Positions 1 through 7,954 of a DNA stretch of 16,677 nucleotides are shown here, one piece after another; within the stretch, counting starts at the first letter, position 1, and every line of letters starts with the position of its first letter. This DNA is from Thermoplasmata archaeon (lineage in GTDB: Archaea > Thermoplasmatota > Thermoplasmata > Thermoplasmatales > Thermoplasmataceae): assembly GCA_021792045.1 (NCBI GenBank), contig JAJYVJ010000026.1:1-16677 (forward strand), given 5' to 3'. The translations under genes and the position numbers were made by a program. The notes under the pieces were generated by a model. The model did not search any database. It was not told where the DNA came from and saw nothing but the letters and a program-made list of their open reading frames with translations.

Positions 1-83
1 AGAAGGTGTGCATCTTCGACTGATTCCACGTAAGTTCTTCCTTTACTGGTAAGTGGAATACCAGCAATACCAAATCTAATCAT
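1..83 (-). CDS. TIM-barrel endonuclease IV-like protein, N-terminal fragment
   Basis: Only the first 27 codons are in the window; the rest lies beyond the left edge. The start is MIRFGIAGIPLTSKGRT, followed by YVESVEDAHLL. This N-terminus resembles archaeal proteins of the endonuclease IV/xylose-isomerase-like TIM-barrel superfamily, where the first strand and the G-x-P-x-x-x-K-G-R-T loop are conserved. In that superfamily the function is AP-site cleavage or sugar-phosphate isomerisation, and 27 residues cannot separate these. The ATG at 83 sits 26 nt from the centre of a perfect TTTATAAA box, so the transcript is probably leaderless. It is transcribed divergently from dnaG. Confidence 0.65.
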   Translation of the reverse strand, partial: MIRFGIAGIPLTSKGRTYVESVEDAHL

Positions 84-105
84 CTTCCACACTTCAACGC
101 ATCTC

Positions 106-113
106 TTTATAAA
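106..113 (-). promoter_or_regulatory. Box A (TATA) of the TIM-barrel gene
   Basis: TTTATAAA is centred 26 nt upstream of the ATG at 83, the spacing expected for an archaeal leaderless transcript. It lies in the 269-nt divergent region shared with dnaG. That region also holds ATTTAAATA (181-189) and a T7 run (210-216) on the plus strand, which may serve dnaG. Confidence 0.55.
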
Positions 114-352
114 AATCTTAAGAGACCTCAGAGACAAAAAAACATAATTTTCAACGAAGAACCATCAAAGTTATGTTTTCATTTAAATACCGGGTTAAAC
201 GAGAGTAAATTTTTTTGCCAAAGGGAAAAGGCATGTGCATAAATGTTTGAAGAAGGAACGAATGAATTATATAGGATTAAATAATGCAAAGGCAATGGTT
301 ATTAATTCAAGAAACCTAAGTTTCACAGTTAATTCCATTTCAACAGAATTAG

Positions 353-1672
353 GTGATATATACGAACGTAGATCCGAATTTAACAAAATATATGATCAAA
401 GCAAAAATTTCAACGGATGGTGTGGTTGAGAAACCGGATGTAGTTGGAGCGATATTTGGACAGTCTGAAGGCCTTCTTGGCGATGAACTCGATCTTCGTG
501 ATCTCCAGAAAGGAGGAAAGATCGGGCGAATAGAAGTTGATATAGATAGCAAGAAAGGTAGAACTGAAGGAGTAATTTTTATTCCATCCGGACTTGACAA
601 AGTAGAAAGTTCTATATTGGCTGCATCTCTTGAAACCATAGATCGCATAGGTCCGTGCAAGGCGAGAGTGGAAATTGAGAGCATAGAGGACGTCCGCGTG
701 CAGAGAAGACAGAAGATCATTGAAAGGGCCGAAGATTTATACAAAAAAATGAACGACAGGAGTAAAACTGTAAGTGAGAGCCTTGTCGCAAGCGTAAGAG
801 AAGAAGTTGAAAAGGGGGACATAATTTCCTACGGTGAGGAGAAGCTCCCTGCAGGCCCTGCGATCAACGATTCTGATTCCATTATTGTTGTCGAAGGGAG
901 GAGCGATATTCTTAATCTTCTTAAGTACGGTATAAAAAACACAATTGCTGTCCAGGGAACGAATATACCCAAAACCGTTCAGAAGATTTCAAAGGAAAGA
1001 ACTGTTACTGTATTCCTTGATGGTGACCGGGGCGGGGATCTTATCCTTAAGGAAATGCTTCAGGTTGCAGAAGTTGATTTTGTCGCTCGTGCCCCGCCGG
1101 GAACTGAGGTTGAGGAGCTGACGTATAAACAGATAGTGAAGGCGCTCAGGTACAAAACACCGATAGAACAGTACCTTTCCATGAAAGGTATGTCTGAAGA
1201 ACTGAAAGAACTATCAGAGAGAAACGCACAGGAAGCCACGCAGAAACCCTCTAAGAAAGCGGAGGATGTCCAGAAGCTACAGCAAAAATCTAAGGAAACT
1301 GAACCTTCAGAAGATCTTCAGGTTACCGAAACAAATGATACCGAGAGCCAGGAAAAAGAGAATCCTAACGGAGCTTTCAGTCTCTCAGATCCAAGAGCTA
1401 TTGCAAGAAAGGGAATGGCCCTTGCAAAGGAAAAACTCACAGAGGTTTATGACGCACAGGGAACCGTTCTTGGAACATTCCAGATTCCGGAAGCCGTGGA
1501 TAAAATGGCGGAAATACAGAACGCCAACACCTTGATCACGGGCGGTGTCATATCTCAAAGGATGATCGACGTGGCCTACAGGATTGGAATTAAGAATATT
1601 TACGGAGCAAGGGTAGGTTTAATAACAAAGAAACCGATCGATGTGAGGATAGCACCATGGGATCACCGTTAG
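353..1672 (+). CDS. dnaG: Archaeal DnaG (Toprim-domain primase-like protein)
   Basis: Archaeal DnaG is a Toprim protein with reported primase activity that is also associated with the RNA-degrading exosome. The N-terminal signature is clear (TKYMIKAKIS, GVVEKPDVVGAIFGQ, LLGDELDLRDLQ, residues 11-52). The Toprim core follows: VEGRSD with E181, and FLDGDRGGD with D223, D225 and D229. A charged, low-complexity linker (about 280-340) leads to a conserved C-terminal domain ending in KKPIDVRIAPW. At 439 residues it is slightly longer than usual, mostly because of the linker. The start is GTG at 353: a TAG stop lies immediately upstream in frame, and the next in-frame ATG (M14) would remove conserved sequence. 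Its 3' end overlaps the next gene by 16 nt, so the two are probably cotranscribed. Confidence 0.95.
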   Translation: MIYTNVDPNLTKYMIKAKISTDGVVEKPDVVGAIFGQSEGLLGDELDLRDLQKGGKIGRIEVDIDSKKGRTEGVIFIPSGLDKVESSILAASLETIDRIGPCKARVEIESIEDVRVQRRQKIIERAEDLYKKMNDRSKTVSESLVASVREEVEKGDIISYGEEKLPAGPAINDSDSIIVVEGRSDILNLLKYGIKNTIAVQGTNIPKTVQKISKERTVTVFLDGDRGGDLILKEMLQVAEVDFVARAPPGTEVEELTYKQIVKALRYKTPIEQYLSMKGMSEELKELSERNAQEATQKPSKKAEDVQKLQQKSKETEPSEDLQVTETNDTESQEKENPNGAFSLSDPRAIARKGMALAKEKLTEVYDAQGTVLGTFQIPEAVDKMAEIQNANTLITGGVISQRMIDVAYRIGIKNIYGARVGLITKKPIDVRIAPWDHR

Positions 1673-3156
1673 CTGGAGCAGAGTTCGCAGACATTCCGGA
1701 TACTTCGTATGTTCATATACCCAATAATCCACTCGACAGGGTTATTGGGCAGCATGACGCAGTAAAGATGGCACAAATTGCTGCAAAGCAGAGAAGGCAT
1801 TTATTGCTTGTTGGCCCTCCAGGTGTTGGAAAATCAATGATCGCACAGGCCATGTCATTTTACATTGAAAGGCCGACCGAAGAGGTTCGTGTTGTTCATA
1901 ATCCGCAGTACCCGGAACGACCTTTTATTGAGGTAAAGAGCAGGTCACAGATAATGCTCGAGCGGGAGGAACAAAATTCGGTTGAGGGCACGCTTATAGA
2001 TCCAAGAGAAGCACCACTAAATGTTGCAGAGCGATTAGGCTACAGGTGTCAGAAGTGTGGTTTTTACTCGCTTCCTACCGACGCTAACTGCCCCAACTGC
2101 GACAGTCCAAAAGTACAACCGACAACACAGGGTCCGTTCGGTGATGTATTCAACGTCATAGGTGCTGCGTTTGGCGTTCAAAACAATACAGAGAGGGTCA
2201 CTTCCACGAAACGAAATGGCGACCGAGAAGAAGTCATAGTTTATGAACGCTTCGGCGACAAGATCAGAATTCTGGATGAGAAGACCCTGGAACGCAGGAG
2301 AAAGTTGGAAAAAAAGAGTCCAAGTAAAGTCATAGTTCCGATAGATAGGAATCCATTCGTACTAGCTACAGGCGCCAGCGAGACCGAACTTCTTGGGGAT
2401 GTTCGGCATGATCCATACGGTGGCCACCCGCAGCTCGGGACGCTCCCATACGAACGTGTGATCGCCGGAGCCGTCCATGAAGCTCATGAGGGGGTCCTTT
2501 TCATAGACGAGGTGACACATCTCGGGAACCTGCAGAGATTCATACTTACCGCCATGCAGGAAAAGGCGTTCCCGATTACTGGTAGAAACCCGCAAAGCGC
2601 AGGTGCAAGCGTTAGGGTTGATAACGTTCCAGCAGATTTCATTCTTGTAGCAGCTTGCAACATGCAGGACTTGCAGTACATCCTTAGCCCCCTGAGATCT
2701 CGTATAGTTGGTGGTGGTTACGAAGTTCTCATGGAAATAACAATGCCGGATACTCCGGAAAACAGGATGAAGTACCTGCAGTTTATTGCACAGGAGATCG
2801 CCATAGATGGAAAGATTCCGCATATGACGATGGAAGCTGCCAGGCTAGTCATAGATGAAGGCTTGAGAAGAGGAAGAGAGGTCGATCATAAAGAACATGC
2901 ATTCACTTTACGCCTGAGGGAACTTGGGGGTCTCATTAGAGCATCCGGAGATATCGCAGTTTTCAAGGAACACAAACTAACGGAAGCTGAGGATGTGAAA
3001 GAAGCTCTTAAGACGTATCTCCCGGTTGAAGAAAAGATAAAAAAGTACTATGGAAATCTCAGCGCGGCGTTTTCCTCGGAATCCACGATAGCTCAGAGAA
3101 GCGAGGAGTATATGATGAACTATCAGAATTACAGGGAAGATCGTTCCTACGAGTAA
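1657..3156 (+). CDS. Lon-like AAA+ ATPase without a peptidase domain, with a zinc-ribbon insert
   Basis: 499 residues closely resembling the ATPase half of archaeal LonB. Visible motifs: Walker A GPPGVGKS (53-60), the LonB-type ELLGDVRHDPYG segment (244-255), Walker B VLFIDE (280-285), sensor-1 Asn (N335 in VAACN), SPLRSRI with candidate arginine fingers R347/R349, and the helical lid (RLRELGGLIRASGDIA). Two features differ from a protease. The protein ends where the Lon Ser-Lys peptidase domain should begin. The Walker A-B insert, which carries membrane helices in archaeal LonB, here has a CxxC-x10-CxxC zinc ribbon (C131, C134, C145, C148) and no hydrophobic helix. It is inferred to be a cytosolic ATP-driven remodelling or unfolding motor. 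The overlap with dnaG suggests a shared or coordinated role, but the substrate is unknown. Confidence 0.85.
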   Translation: MGSPLAGAEFADIPDTSYVHIPNNPLDRVIGQHDAVKMAQIAAKQRRHLLLVGPPGVGKSMIAQAMSFYIERPTEEVRVVHNPQYPERPFIEVKSRSQIMLEREEQNSVEGTLIDPREAPLNVAERLGYRCQKCGFYSLPTDANCPNCDSPKVQPTTQGPFGDVFNVIGAAFGVQNNTERVTSTKRNGDREEVIVYERFGDKIRILDEKTLERRRKLEKKSPSKVIVPIDRNPFVLATGASETELLGDVRHDPYGGHPQLGTLPYERVIAGAVHEAHEGVLFIDEVTHLGNLQRFILTAMQEKAFPITGRNPQSAGASVRVDNVPADFILVAACNMQDLQYILSPLRSRIVGGGYEVLMEITMPDTPENRMKYLQFIAQEIAIDGKIPHMTMEAARLVIDEGLRRGREVDHKEHAFTLRLRELGGLIRASGDIAVFKEHKLTEAEDVKEALKTYLPVEEKIKKYYGNLSAAFSSESTIAQRSEEYMMNYQNYREDRSYE

Positions 3157-3313
3157 ACGTCAAAAAGTTGCTTGCACATCCACGTCAGCTGAATAGATTT
3201 CCCTTTTCGTAACTGATCAGAGATACATTCTAATTTTTATTATCGAAGACGCCATGTTAACGGATCTCTATTGACGTTTCTGTGAAATGTTAGCAAGGTC
3301 CAGAATGGAAGAA

Positions 3314-3323
3314 AATAATTTAT
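3314..3323 (+). promoter_or_regulatory. Probable box A of the M61 peptidase gene
   Basis: The AT-rich element AATAATTTAT is centred about 33 nt before the ATG at 3352. It lies in the 195-nt gap after the Lon-like ATPase. The T-rich run TTTTTATTAT at 3234-3243 may end the dnaG transcript. Confidence 0.4.
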
Positions 3324-3351
3324 GTTGTTGTATACTGACCATTAGAAGTTC

Positions 3352-5121
3352 ATGAAATTGCATTATTTTCTTGACATAAAGAAGCCTAATTCCCATTATT
3401 TTGACGTTAGGATTGAGCTATCAGATCTGCACCAGGATGAGATTATGTTCACGATGCCTGTATGGGTTCCAGGATCGTATTCTATTGAGGATTTTGCCAG
3501 ATATGTTAGGAATTTCACTGTGGAATCTCCAAAAGGAGCTTTGAAATTTACGAAGGTTGATAAGTCTACCTGGAAGGTCTTTACACAATCTGCAAGTTTG
3601 GTTACACTCACATACTCCGTGTTTGCGGATAATCTTTCTGTTCATACCAGCCAGCTGAACTCAACCCATGCCTACATAAACGGAACTTCCGTTTTCATGT
3701 ATGTTGAAACTTTCAAGGAATTGCCCATTGAAGTTGATATTTCACCTCCTCAGGGATGGAGAATCTCAACAGGTTTGAAATCACTCGGTTCGAATAAGTT
3801 CCTTGCAGAAAATTATGACAACCTCGTAGATTGCCCGATAGAAATTGGCACACACAAAAGCCTCTATTTTTCGGTCTTGGGAAAGGAGCATGAGATCGTT
3901 CTTTGCGGGCATGGAAACGAAGATGAGAATAAACTCATTGAGGATGTAAAAAAGATAGTCGAAGAATTCTCCAAGTTATTTCATGGACTCCCTTATGAGA
4001 GATACGTTTTCATATATCACCTCGTTGATTCAGAAACCACGTCGGAAGGGGGCCTGGAACACGTTAACTCCACGTCCATTAACATCGATCGATTCAAGTT
4101 CGGTACATTCGAAAAGTACAAGGCATTTCTTTCTGTTACCTCTCATGAATTCTTCCATCTGTGGAACGTAAAGAGGATCCGGCCTGCAGAACTCGGGCCG
4201 TTCAATTACAAGCAGGAGAACTACACCACCATGCTCTGGTTCGCGGAAGGATTCACTGACTTCATGGGAAATCTGTATATTTTAAGGGCAAAGCTTACAG
4301 AAGAGAAGGATTATTACAAACATATTTCTGAGAAGATCAGGATTTATGATCTTTTGCCAGGCTCACTTGCGTGCTCTGCATCACAGTCTTCATTCAACAG
4401 CTGGATAAAGCTCTATAAGCCGTCTCCAAACAATGTTAATGACTACATCTCTTACTACCTGCTTGGTGAATTAATTGCAGTGGCGATGAATGTGAAGATA
4501 CTTGAGGCAACGGGCGGAAAGAAATCGCTGGACGACCTTTTCCAATACCTTATGGACAAGTTCATGAAGGATGGCAGAGGCTATACAGAAAAGGATCTCA
4601 TAAAGGGACTGCACGAAGTTTCCGAAGTTAATTTTTCACCTTTTTTCATGCGCCATGTAGACGGAGAAGAGAAGATAGATTTTGACGAGATACTGAAAGC
4701 CCTCGGCCTCAAACTGAGGAAGAGTTACATAAAAACAAACGGACATGAAATCTCTGTAAAACCGTACCTAGGCATTCTTCTAAAGTCAACAAATCTGAAA
4801 GTCGTCGACAGCGTCCTTCAGGACTCACCTGCATACTCTGCCGGCTTAAGTGCAGGGGACGAATTAGTGGCAATAAATGGATTCAAGTTCGATGATAAAT
4901 TCCTGAAAAATTTGCAGGAGAGCAACAGCAAGATTAAAACAGATAATCTCCTTGATTTTCGTCCAGAAGAGAGAATCCGGATCACATTCTTCAGGAATGG
5001 TTTGCTTAGCACCGTTGAGACCGTTTTAAAACAGTCTCCCTTTGAACTGTATGAAATAGTTGAAATGGAAGACGCAACACAAAGTGCTATAGCGTTACGT
5101 TCGAAATTTTTGTTTGGATAA
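3352..5121 (+). CDS. M61 family metallo-aminopeptidase with C-terminal PDZ domain
   Basis: 589 residues with the M61 (glycyl aminopeptidase) layout. The N-terminal beta domain (about 1-160) contains MPVWVPGSYSIEDFAR. The catalytic domain has the substrate-side motif GGLEH (233-237), the zinc motif HEFFH (H265, E266, H269) and the probable third zinc ligand E299 in LWFAEGFTD. A PDZ domain follows at about 470-560, with DSPAYSAGLSAGDELVAING as its carboxylate-loop region. Known M61 enzymes remove N-terminal residues, often Gly or Ala, from peptides. There is no signal peptide or membrane segment, so it probably works in the cytoplasm on peptides released by the proteasome or tricorn systems. 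It is monocistronic by spacing, with its own box A. Confidence 0.92.
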   Translation: MKLHYFLDIKKPNSHYFDVRIELSDLHQDEIMFTMPVWVPGSYSIEDFARYVRNFTVESPKGALKFTKVDKSTWKVFTQSASLVTLTYSVFADNLSVHTSQLNSTHAYINGTSVFMYVETFKELPIEVDISPPQGWRISTGLKSLGSNKFLAENYDNLVDCPIEIGTHKSLYFSVLGKEHEIVLCGHGNEDENKLIEDVKKIVEEFSKLFHGLPYERYVFIYHLVDSETTSEGGLEHVNSTSINIDRFKFGTFEKYKAFLSVTSHEFFHLWNVKRIRPAELGPFNYKQENYTTMLWFAEGFTDFMGNLYILRAKLTEEKDYYKHISEKIRIYDLLPGSLACSASQSSFNSWIKLYKPSPNNVNDYISYYLLGELIAVAMNVKILEATGGKKSLDDLFQYLMDKFMKDGRGYTEKDLIKGLHEVSEVNFSPFFMRHVDGEEKIDFDEILKALGLKLRKSYIKTNGHEISVKPYLGILLKSTNLKVVDSVLQDSPAYSAGLSAGDELVAINGFKFDDKFLKNLQESNSKIKTDNLLDFRPEERIRITFFRNGLLSTVETVLKQSPFELYEIVEMEDATQSAIALRSKFLFG

Positions 5122-5130
5122 ACTGCACAG

Positions 5131-5138
5131 TATATATA
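5131..5138 (+). promoter_or_regulatory. Box A of the HTH/ACT regulator gene
   Basis: TATATATA is centred 26 nt before the ATG at 5161, implying a leaderless mRNA. A second AT-rich element, CTATAAAAT (5142-5150), lies too close to the start codon to be the TATA box. Confidence 0.6.
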
Positions 5139-5160
5139 GTCCTATAAAATCTATGTACAG

Positions 5161-5784
5161 ATGTTTTTAATACTGGAGGATTACTTCAAGGATCACCCGA
5201 CAAAGGCGAGGATTACCAGAGAGCTATTTGATCTTGGTATTTCTGTTGTTGGGCAGAAACTCTATCTCTCTGATATGGAACTGTCAATAGGTGAAATCTC
5301 AAAGAAGTTAAATGTCAACAGAAGAACCCTTTACGAAACCATAGCAATGATATCTGAAAATCCAGAGATAAGAAGGCTTATGGGCAACCTAAGGCCAATT
5401 CCAGATCTTGGTTCTGTTTACAAGCTCTTTGGCGGAGGAACAGTGACAATAGAGATACAGAAAGGTAAATTTTCTTATGTGTTCAAACAGACGCTAAAGA
5501 TCATGGAAAGGTATTCGTTTTTTATGCGAGAGATTAGAGCAGATAACTGTTTAGAATCACCCTCGATCAGGATACTTTTTCACAAGGATGCACCCAAGAG
5601 GGTTTACAGCGAAATTTCAGAAATTTCAGGAGTAAAGAGCATATGGATAGAAACGCAGAAAGATCTCAGCGATATTGTTTGTCACGGCTGCAAGGTGAAA
5701 CTTTGCCCTGAGAAATCTTCCACTTCGCTCAATTCGGACGAGATTCCCGTTGCGACACATGGTCAAGAATCCGATGTATTGTGA
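5161..5784 (+). CDS. HTH protein related to predicted ACT-domain amino-acid metabolism regulators
   Basis: 207 residues. An N-terminal helical region is followed by a helix-turn-helix at about 41-70 (LSIGEISKKLNVNRRTLYETI). The segment NPEIRRLMGNLRPIPDLGSV and an ACT-like alpha/beta part (about 90-175) follow. This order resembles the archaeal family annotated as predicted ACT-domain regulators of amino-acid metabolism (COG2061-like); the assignment rests on resemblance and the ligand is unknown. An extra tail contains CHGCKVKLCPEKS (CxxC-x4-C), possibly a metal or redox site, then about 25 polar residues. The gene has its own TATA box. Before the insertion sequence arrived it lay about 100 bp upstream of the COG1395-type regulator in the same orientation. 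Confidence 0.6.
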   Translation: MFLILEDYFKDHPTKARITRELFDLGISVVGQKLYLSDMELSIGEISKKLNVNRRTLYETIAMISENPEIRRLMGNLRPIPDLGSVYKLFGGGTVTIEIQKGKFSYVFKQTLKIMERYSFFMREIRADNCLESPSIRILFHKDAPKRVYSEISEISGVKSIWIETQKDLSDIVCHGCKVKLCPEKSSTSLNSDEIPVATHGQESDVL

Positions 5785-5798
5785 AAAGATCATATCTC

Positions 5799-5816
5799 TT
5801 CGCACACAAATGCGAA
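5799..5816 (+). terminator. Small hairpin after the HTH/ACT gene, possible terminator
   Basis: TTCGCA-CACAAA-TGCGAA is a perfect 6-bp stem with a 6-nt loop starting 15 nt after the stop codon at 5784. An AATAAT-N8-ATTATT inverted repeat (5816-5835) follows. There is no long T run, so this could be a 3' processing element or a protein site instead. Confidence 0.3.
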
Positions 5817-5840
5817 ATAATGATCGGGTATTATTCTCAA

Positions 5841-5848
5841 AATGTTTC
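5841..5848. repeat. Left target-site duplication of the insertion sequence
   Basis: AATGTTTC directly abuts the left terminal inverted repeat and recurs exactly at 7976-7983 beside the right one. The 8-bp length fits the IS256/Mutator-like superfamily among others. Confidence 0.88.
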
Positions 5849-5869
5849 CTATGCCAATCATAAACCGCT
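5849..5869. repeat. Left terminal inverted repeat
   Basis: It begins CTATGCCAATCAT and ends CCGCT. Compared with the reverse complement of 7955-7975, 15 of 21 positions match. The stop codon of ORF2 lies just 3 nt inside it, so the coding region fills the element almost to the edge. Confidence 0.82.
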
Positions 5870-5872
5870 GTT

Positions 5873-7621
5873 TCATCCTTTGTTACAATTCGAGAAATAC
5901 TCTGACATCAACTCTCTGCTGTATGGACTATCCGGAATGTGATCCTCAAGGATCATCTTCGTCCCCTTATCGACAAGAGCGATGATCCTCTTCCTTGTCA
6001 TGCCCTCCTTTTTGAACGGCATTCTATACCTGGAGAATACCTCGCTCATGTCTTCTTTTCCGAAGACTACATCCCGATATCTCTGATTGTCAACATTCTG
6101 AAAGAGCAGGAGTGACTCTCCGCTGTGTGCGATGACGCTACCAGTTGAAATGTTGCCGCACCTCTTCCTAACGTTCCTTCTCACCTTGCGGAATAATATC
6201 TCCATTCCATTGTTTGTCCTCTTCATCGTCCCTTCACGATTCTGTGAAAAGAGCATAGATTCTCTCTTGCTGAAGCGATCTATAGCCAGTTTTGCTGATC
6301 GGAGTATATGCTTCTCTATGTTCGCATGAAGATACACTTCGAGTTCTCCGAAGACCATACGGCACTGCTCGTGTACGATCGGATCATCCCTTGAAGTATC
6401 GTATATGTCGTTGGAGAGATCGCCACTCTCAGGTATTCTGAAAGCTCCACGTATCTTCTGGAATATCGCTGAATTAATATCTTTCAACTGATGAGCGATC
6501 CTCATTATTCCAGGATTATCCGTTACCTTTAAGATCTCATCCTTTATCCGTTCAATGATATTTATCGAGCTTTCATGCCTCATCCTTGGGGCGAGTTCAG
6601 AGAGATTCCTGAGAACCTCCTCACAGGAAGTGTAAAAATTCAAGTGTCTAAGGGAGAAAGGGAAGCCGTAGTCGGAACTCCCGTTACGGAATAATTCCTC
6701 CAAGATCCTCTTTATTGCCATCTCCTCCATAGTATTCCGATGAGTGCAGAATCCCTCATCGATCTCGTTCAGGGTCGATTCGCAATATTCGGGCATATCG
6801 TGCATTATCGTCCTTAGCCTGGATTTTATTCCCATATGATTGATCATTATTCCGAGATCTGTGTGGAGATCGAGCATCAGTTCCTTTCCGAGATCTCGGA
6901 GGAAATGCATGAGGCATATCCTCACTGGCACTTCGGGAAAGATCTTCTCCGATGCGGATATTATTCCTGAACGCATGTCGCATGTAATCCCTGAGGGGGT
7001 GCCGAAACGGTCTTTCACCGATTTCATGACACCCTCGATCGATGCCTGAGATTCTGAGGGGCATTTCCTTGCATAGAGGACGAATCCTGACAAAGCGTCC
7101 TTGACCGCAACGATCATTGAGAATTCGGAATCTACTGTGCCGTCAATCTGCAGTATGTAAGACGGCATTGCCGCTGCAAGTTTCTTTGCACTCTCCTCAT
7201 GTATCTTACGGAATATATCGAGAGCCTGGTTGCTCATCTTTCCGGCATGGCTCTCAGACATGCCCAGGCTGCGTGAGATCTCGGAACAGCTCTTTCCCGT
7301 TATGAAACGTTCAATGGCACTCTCCACCATCACGTCATTGGAATACCGGCATCTCTTCGGTACTATTTCGAAGAGTCTTTCCGATCTGTACTCTCTCTTC
7401 TCCCTCGGACACATCATGATTCTATGTACAGCCGTGAATTCGCCACTCAGTGTCCTGACAAGCTTTCTGTCACGCCTGTATTCCCTCAATCTTGTACCAC
7501 AGTTTGGGCAATTCTTCGGAAGATAAGAGAAGAGTATCTCTTTCATCCGAATCACTTCAGCTTGAGGAATACCTTCTTCATCTTCAAATCGTTCTCTATG
7601 ATGATCTTCGTTATGGGCCAT
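5873..7621 (-). CDS. IS transposase (ORF2), DDE type with MULE/IS256-like C-x2-H motif
   Basis: 582 residues. A zinc-ribbon-like start (CPNC at 38-41, C71, C91) is followed by a helix-turn-helix (about 111-133, SCSEISRSLGMSESHAGKMS). The RNase H-like core has LQIDGTVD with D160 as the probable first catalytic Asp, and GITCDMRSG with D215 as the probable second. RICLMHFLRDLGKEL has C236-x2-H239, a signature of Mutator/IS256-related transposases. The third acidic residue could not be fixed by eye. The ATG at 7621 lies inside ORF1, giving a 70-nt overlap in the -1 frame. The protein could start there by coupled reinitiation or be made as an ORF1-ORF2 frameshift fusion; codons 1-23 are dictated by the overlap. 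No stop or frameshift damages it. Confidence 0.85.
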   Translation of the reverse strand: MAHNEDHHRERFEDEEGIPQAEVIRMKEILFSYLPKNCPNCGTRLREYRRDRKLVRTLSGEFTAVHRIMMCPREKREYRSERLFEIVPKRCRYSNDVMVESAIERFITGKSCSEISRSLGMSESHAGKMSNQALDIFRKIHEESAKKLAAAMPSYILQIDGTVDSEFSMIVAVKDALSGFVLYARKCPSESQASIEGVMKSVKDRFGTPSGITCDMRSGIISASEKIFPEVPVRICLMHFLRDLGKELMLDLHTDLGIMINHMGIKSRLRTIMHDMPEYCESTLNEIDEGFCTHRNTMEEMAIKRILEELFRNGSSDYGFPFSLRHLNFYTSCEEVLRNLSELAPRMRHESSINIIERIKDEILKVTDNPGIMRIAHQLKDINSAIFQKIRGAFRIPESGDLSNDIYDTSRDDPIVHEQCRMVFGELEVYLHANIEKHILRSAKLAIDRFSKRESMLFSQNREGTMKRTNNGMEILFRKVRRNVRKRCGNISTGSVIAHSGESLLLFQNVDNQRYRDVVFGKEDMSEVFSRYRMPFKKEGMTRKRIIALVDKGTKMILEDHIPDSPYSRELMSEYFSNCNKG

Positions 7622-7866
7622 GCATCATAATCGATCCCTATCTTCTTCAGTATCTGATCGATCTCTTCCTGGCTTATCCCTTTGTCTAACAGGCGGGAGA
7701 CATACTTGACGATCTGTTCCGGATCGATCTCAGTCTTCGAATTGAGAGATTTCCCAAGGTATCCGACATAGTTCTGCACAACCTTCCCATTGACCCTCTT
7801 CTCGTCAACAAGGTTGTAGTAAACCTTTCCACTCTTCGATTTTCTCTTCACAGGTATCACTGTCAT
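7552..7866 (-). CDS. IS ORF1, small basic protein upstream of the transposase
   Basis: 104 residues. The N-terminus (VKRKSKSGKVYYNLVDEKR, then GKVVQNYVGYLGKS) resembles the N-terminal arm of IS1634-like transposases, which read a strong K/R-rich beta hairpin before the DDE domain. A predicted helical segment follows (DPEQIVKYVSRLLDKGISQEEIDQILKKIG). It overlaps ORF2 by 70 nt. It may be the DNA-binding part of a split transposase or a regulator of transposition; nothing in the sequence decides this. The ATG at 7866 is 27 nt from a TTTATAGT box, and a 28-bp palindrome covers the space between. Confidence 0.75.
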   Translation of the reverse strand: MTVIPVKRKSKSGKVYYNLVDEKRVNGKVVQNYVGYLGKSLNSKTEIDPEQIVKYVSRLLDKGISQEEIDQILKKIGIDYDAWPITKIIIENDLKMKKVFLKLK

Positions 7867-7892
7867 AGTATATAGTAATTACTACATACTAT
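7865..7892. promoter_or_regulatory. 28-bp imperfect palindrome over the IS ORF1 promoter and start
   Basis: The arms match at 13 of 14 positions, with AGTAATTACT at the centre (7874-7883). It covers the interval between box A and the start codon of ORF1 and includes bases of the ATG. Its position suits a repressor site for self-limiting transposase expression; a hairpin role is less likely if the mRNA is leaderless. Confidence 0.6.
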
Positions 7893-7896
7893 AAAG
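7889..7896 (-). promoter_or_regulatory. Box A of IS ORF1
   Basis: On the minus strand this reads CTTTATAG, centred about 27 nt before the ATG at 7866. It partly overlaps the outer edge of the 28-bp palindrome. Confidence 0.5.
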
Positions 7897-7954
7897 ATCT
7901 TTCGGTCACTCAGTCAAACAAAGAGAAAATTGATGGTCAAATTGCTGATTTTAT

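Noticed and set aside
235..429. A 64-codon plus-strand ORF upstream of and overlapping dnaG
   Set aside because: It overlaps the conserved dnaG start by 77 nt in another frame, resembles no known protein, and its composition is ordinary intergenic AT-rich sequence.
2362..2823. A 153-codon minus-strand ORF inside the Lon-like ATPase gene
   Set aside because: It is antisense to strongly conserved AAA+ motifs and is explained by the codon bias of the sense gene.
6756..7064. Other ORFs of 62-102 codons inside the transposase region on both strands
   Set aside because: All are shadows of the intact 582-residue transposase frame; none shows a domain.
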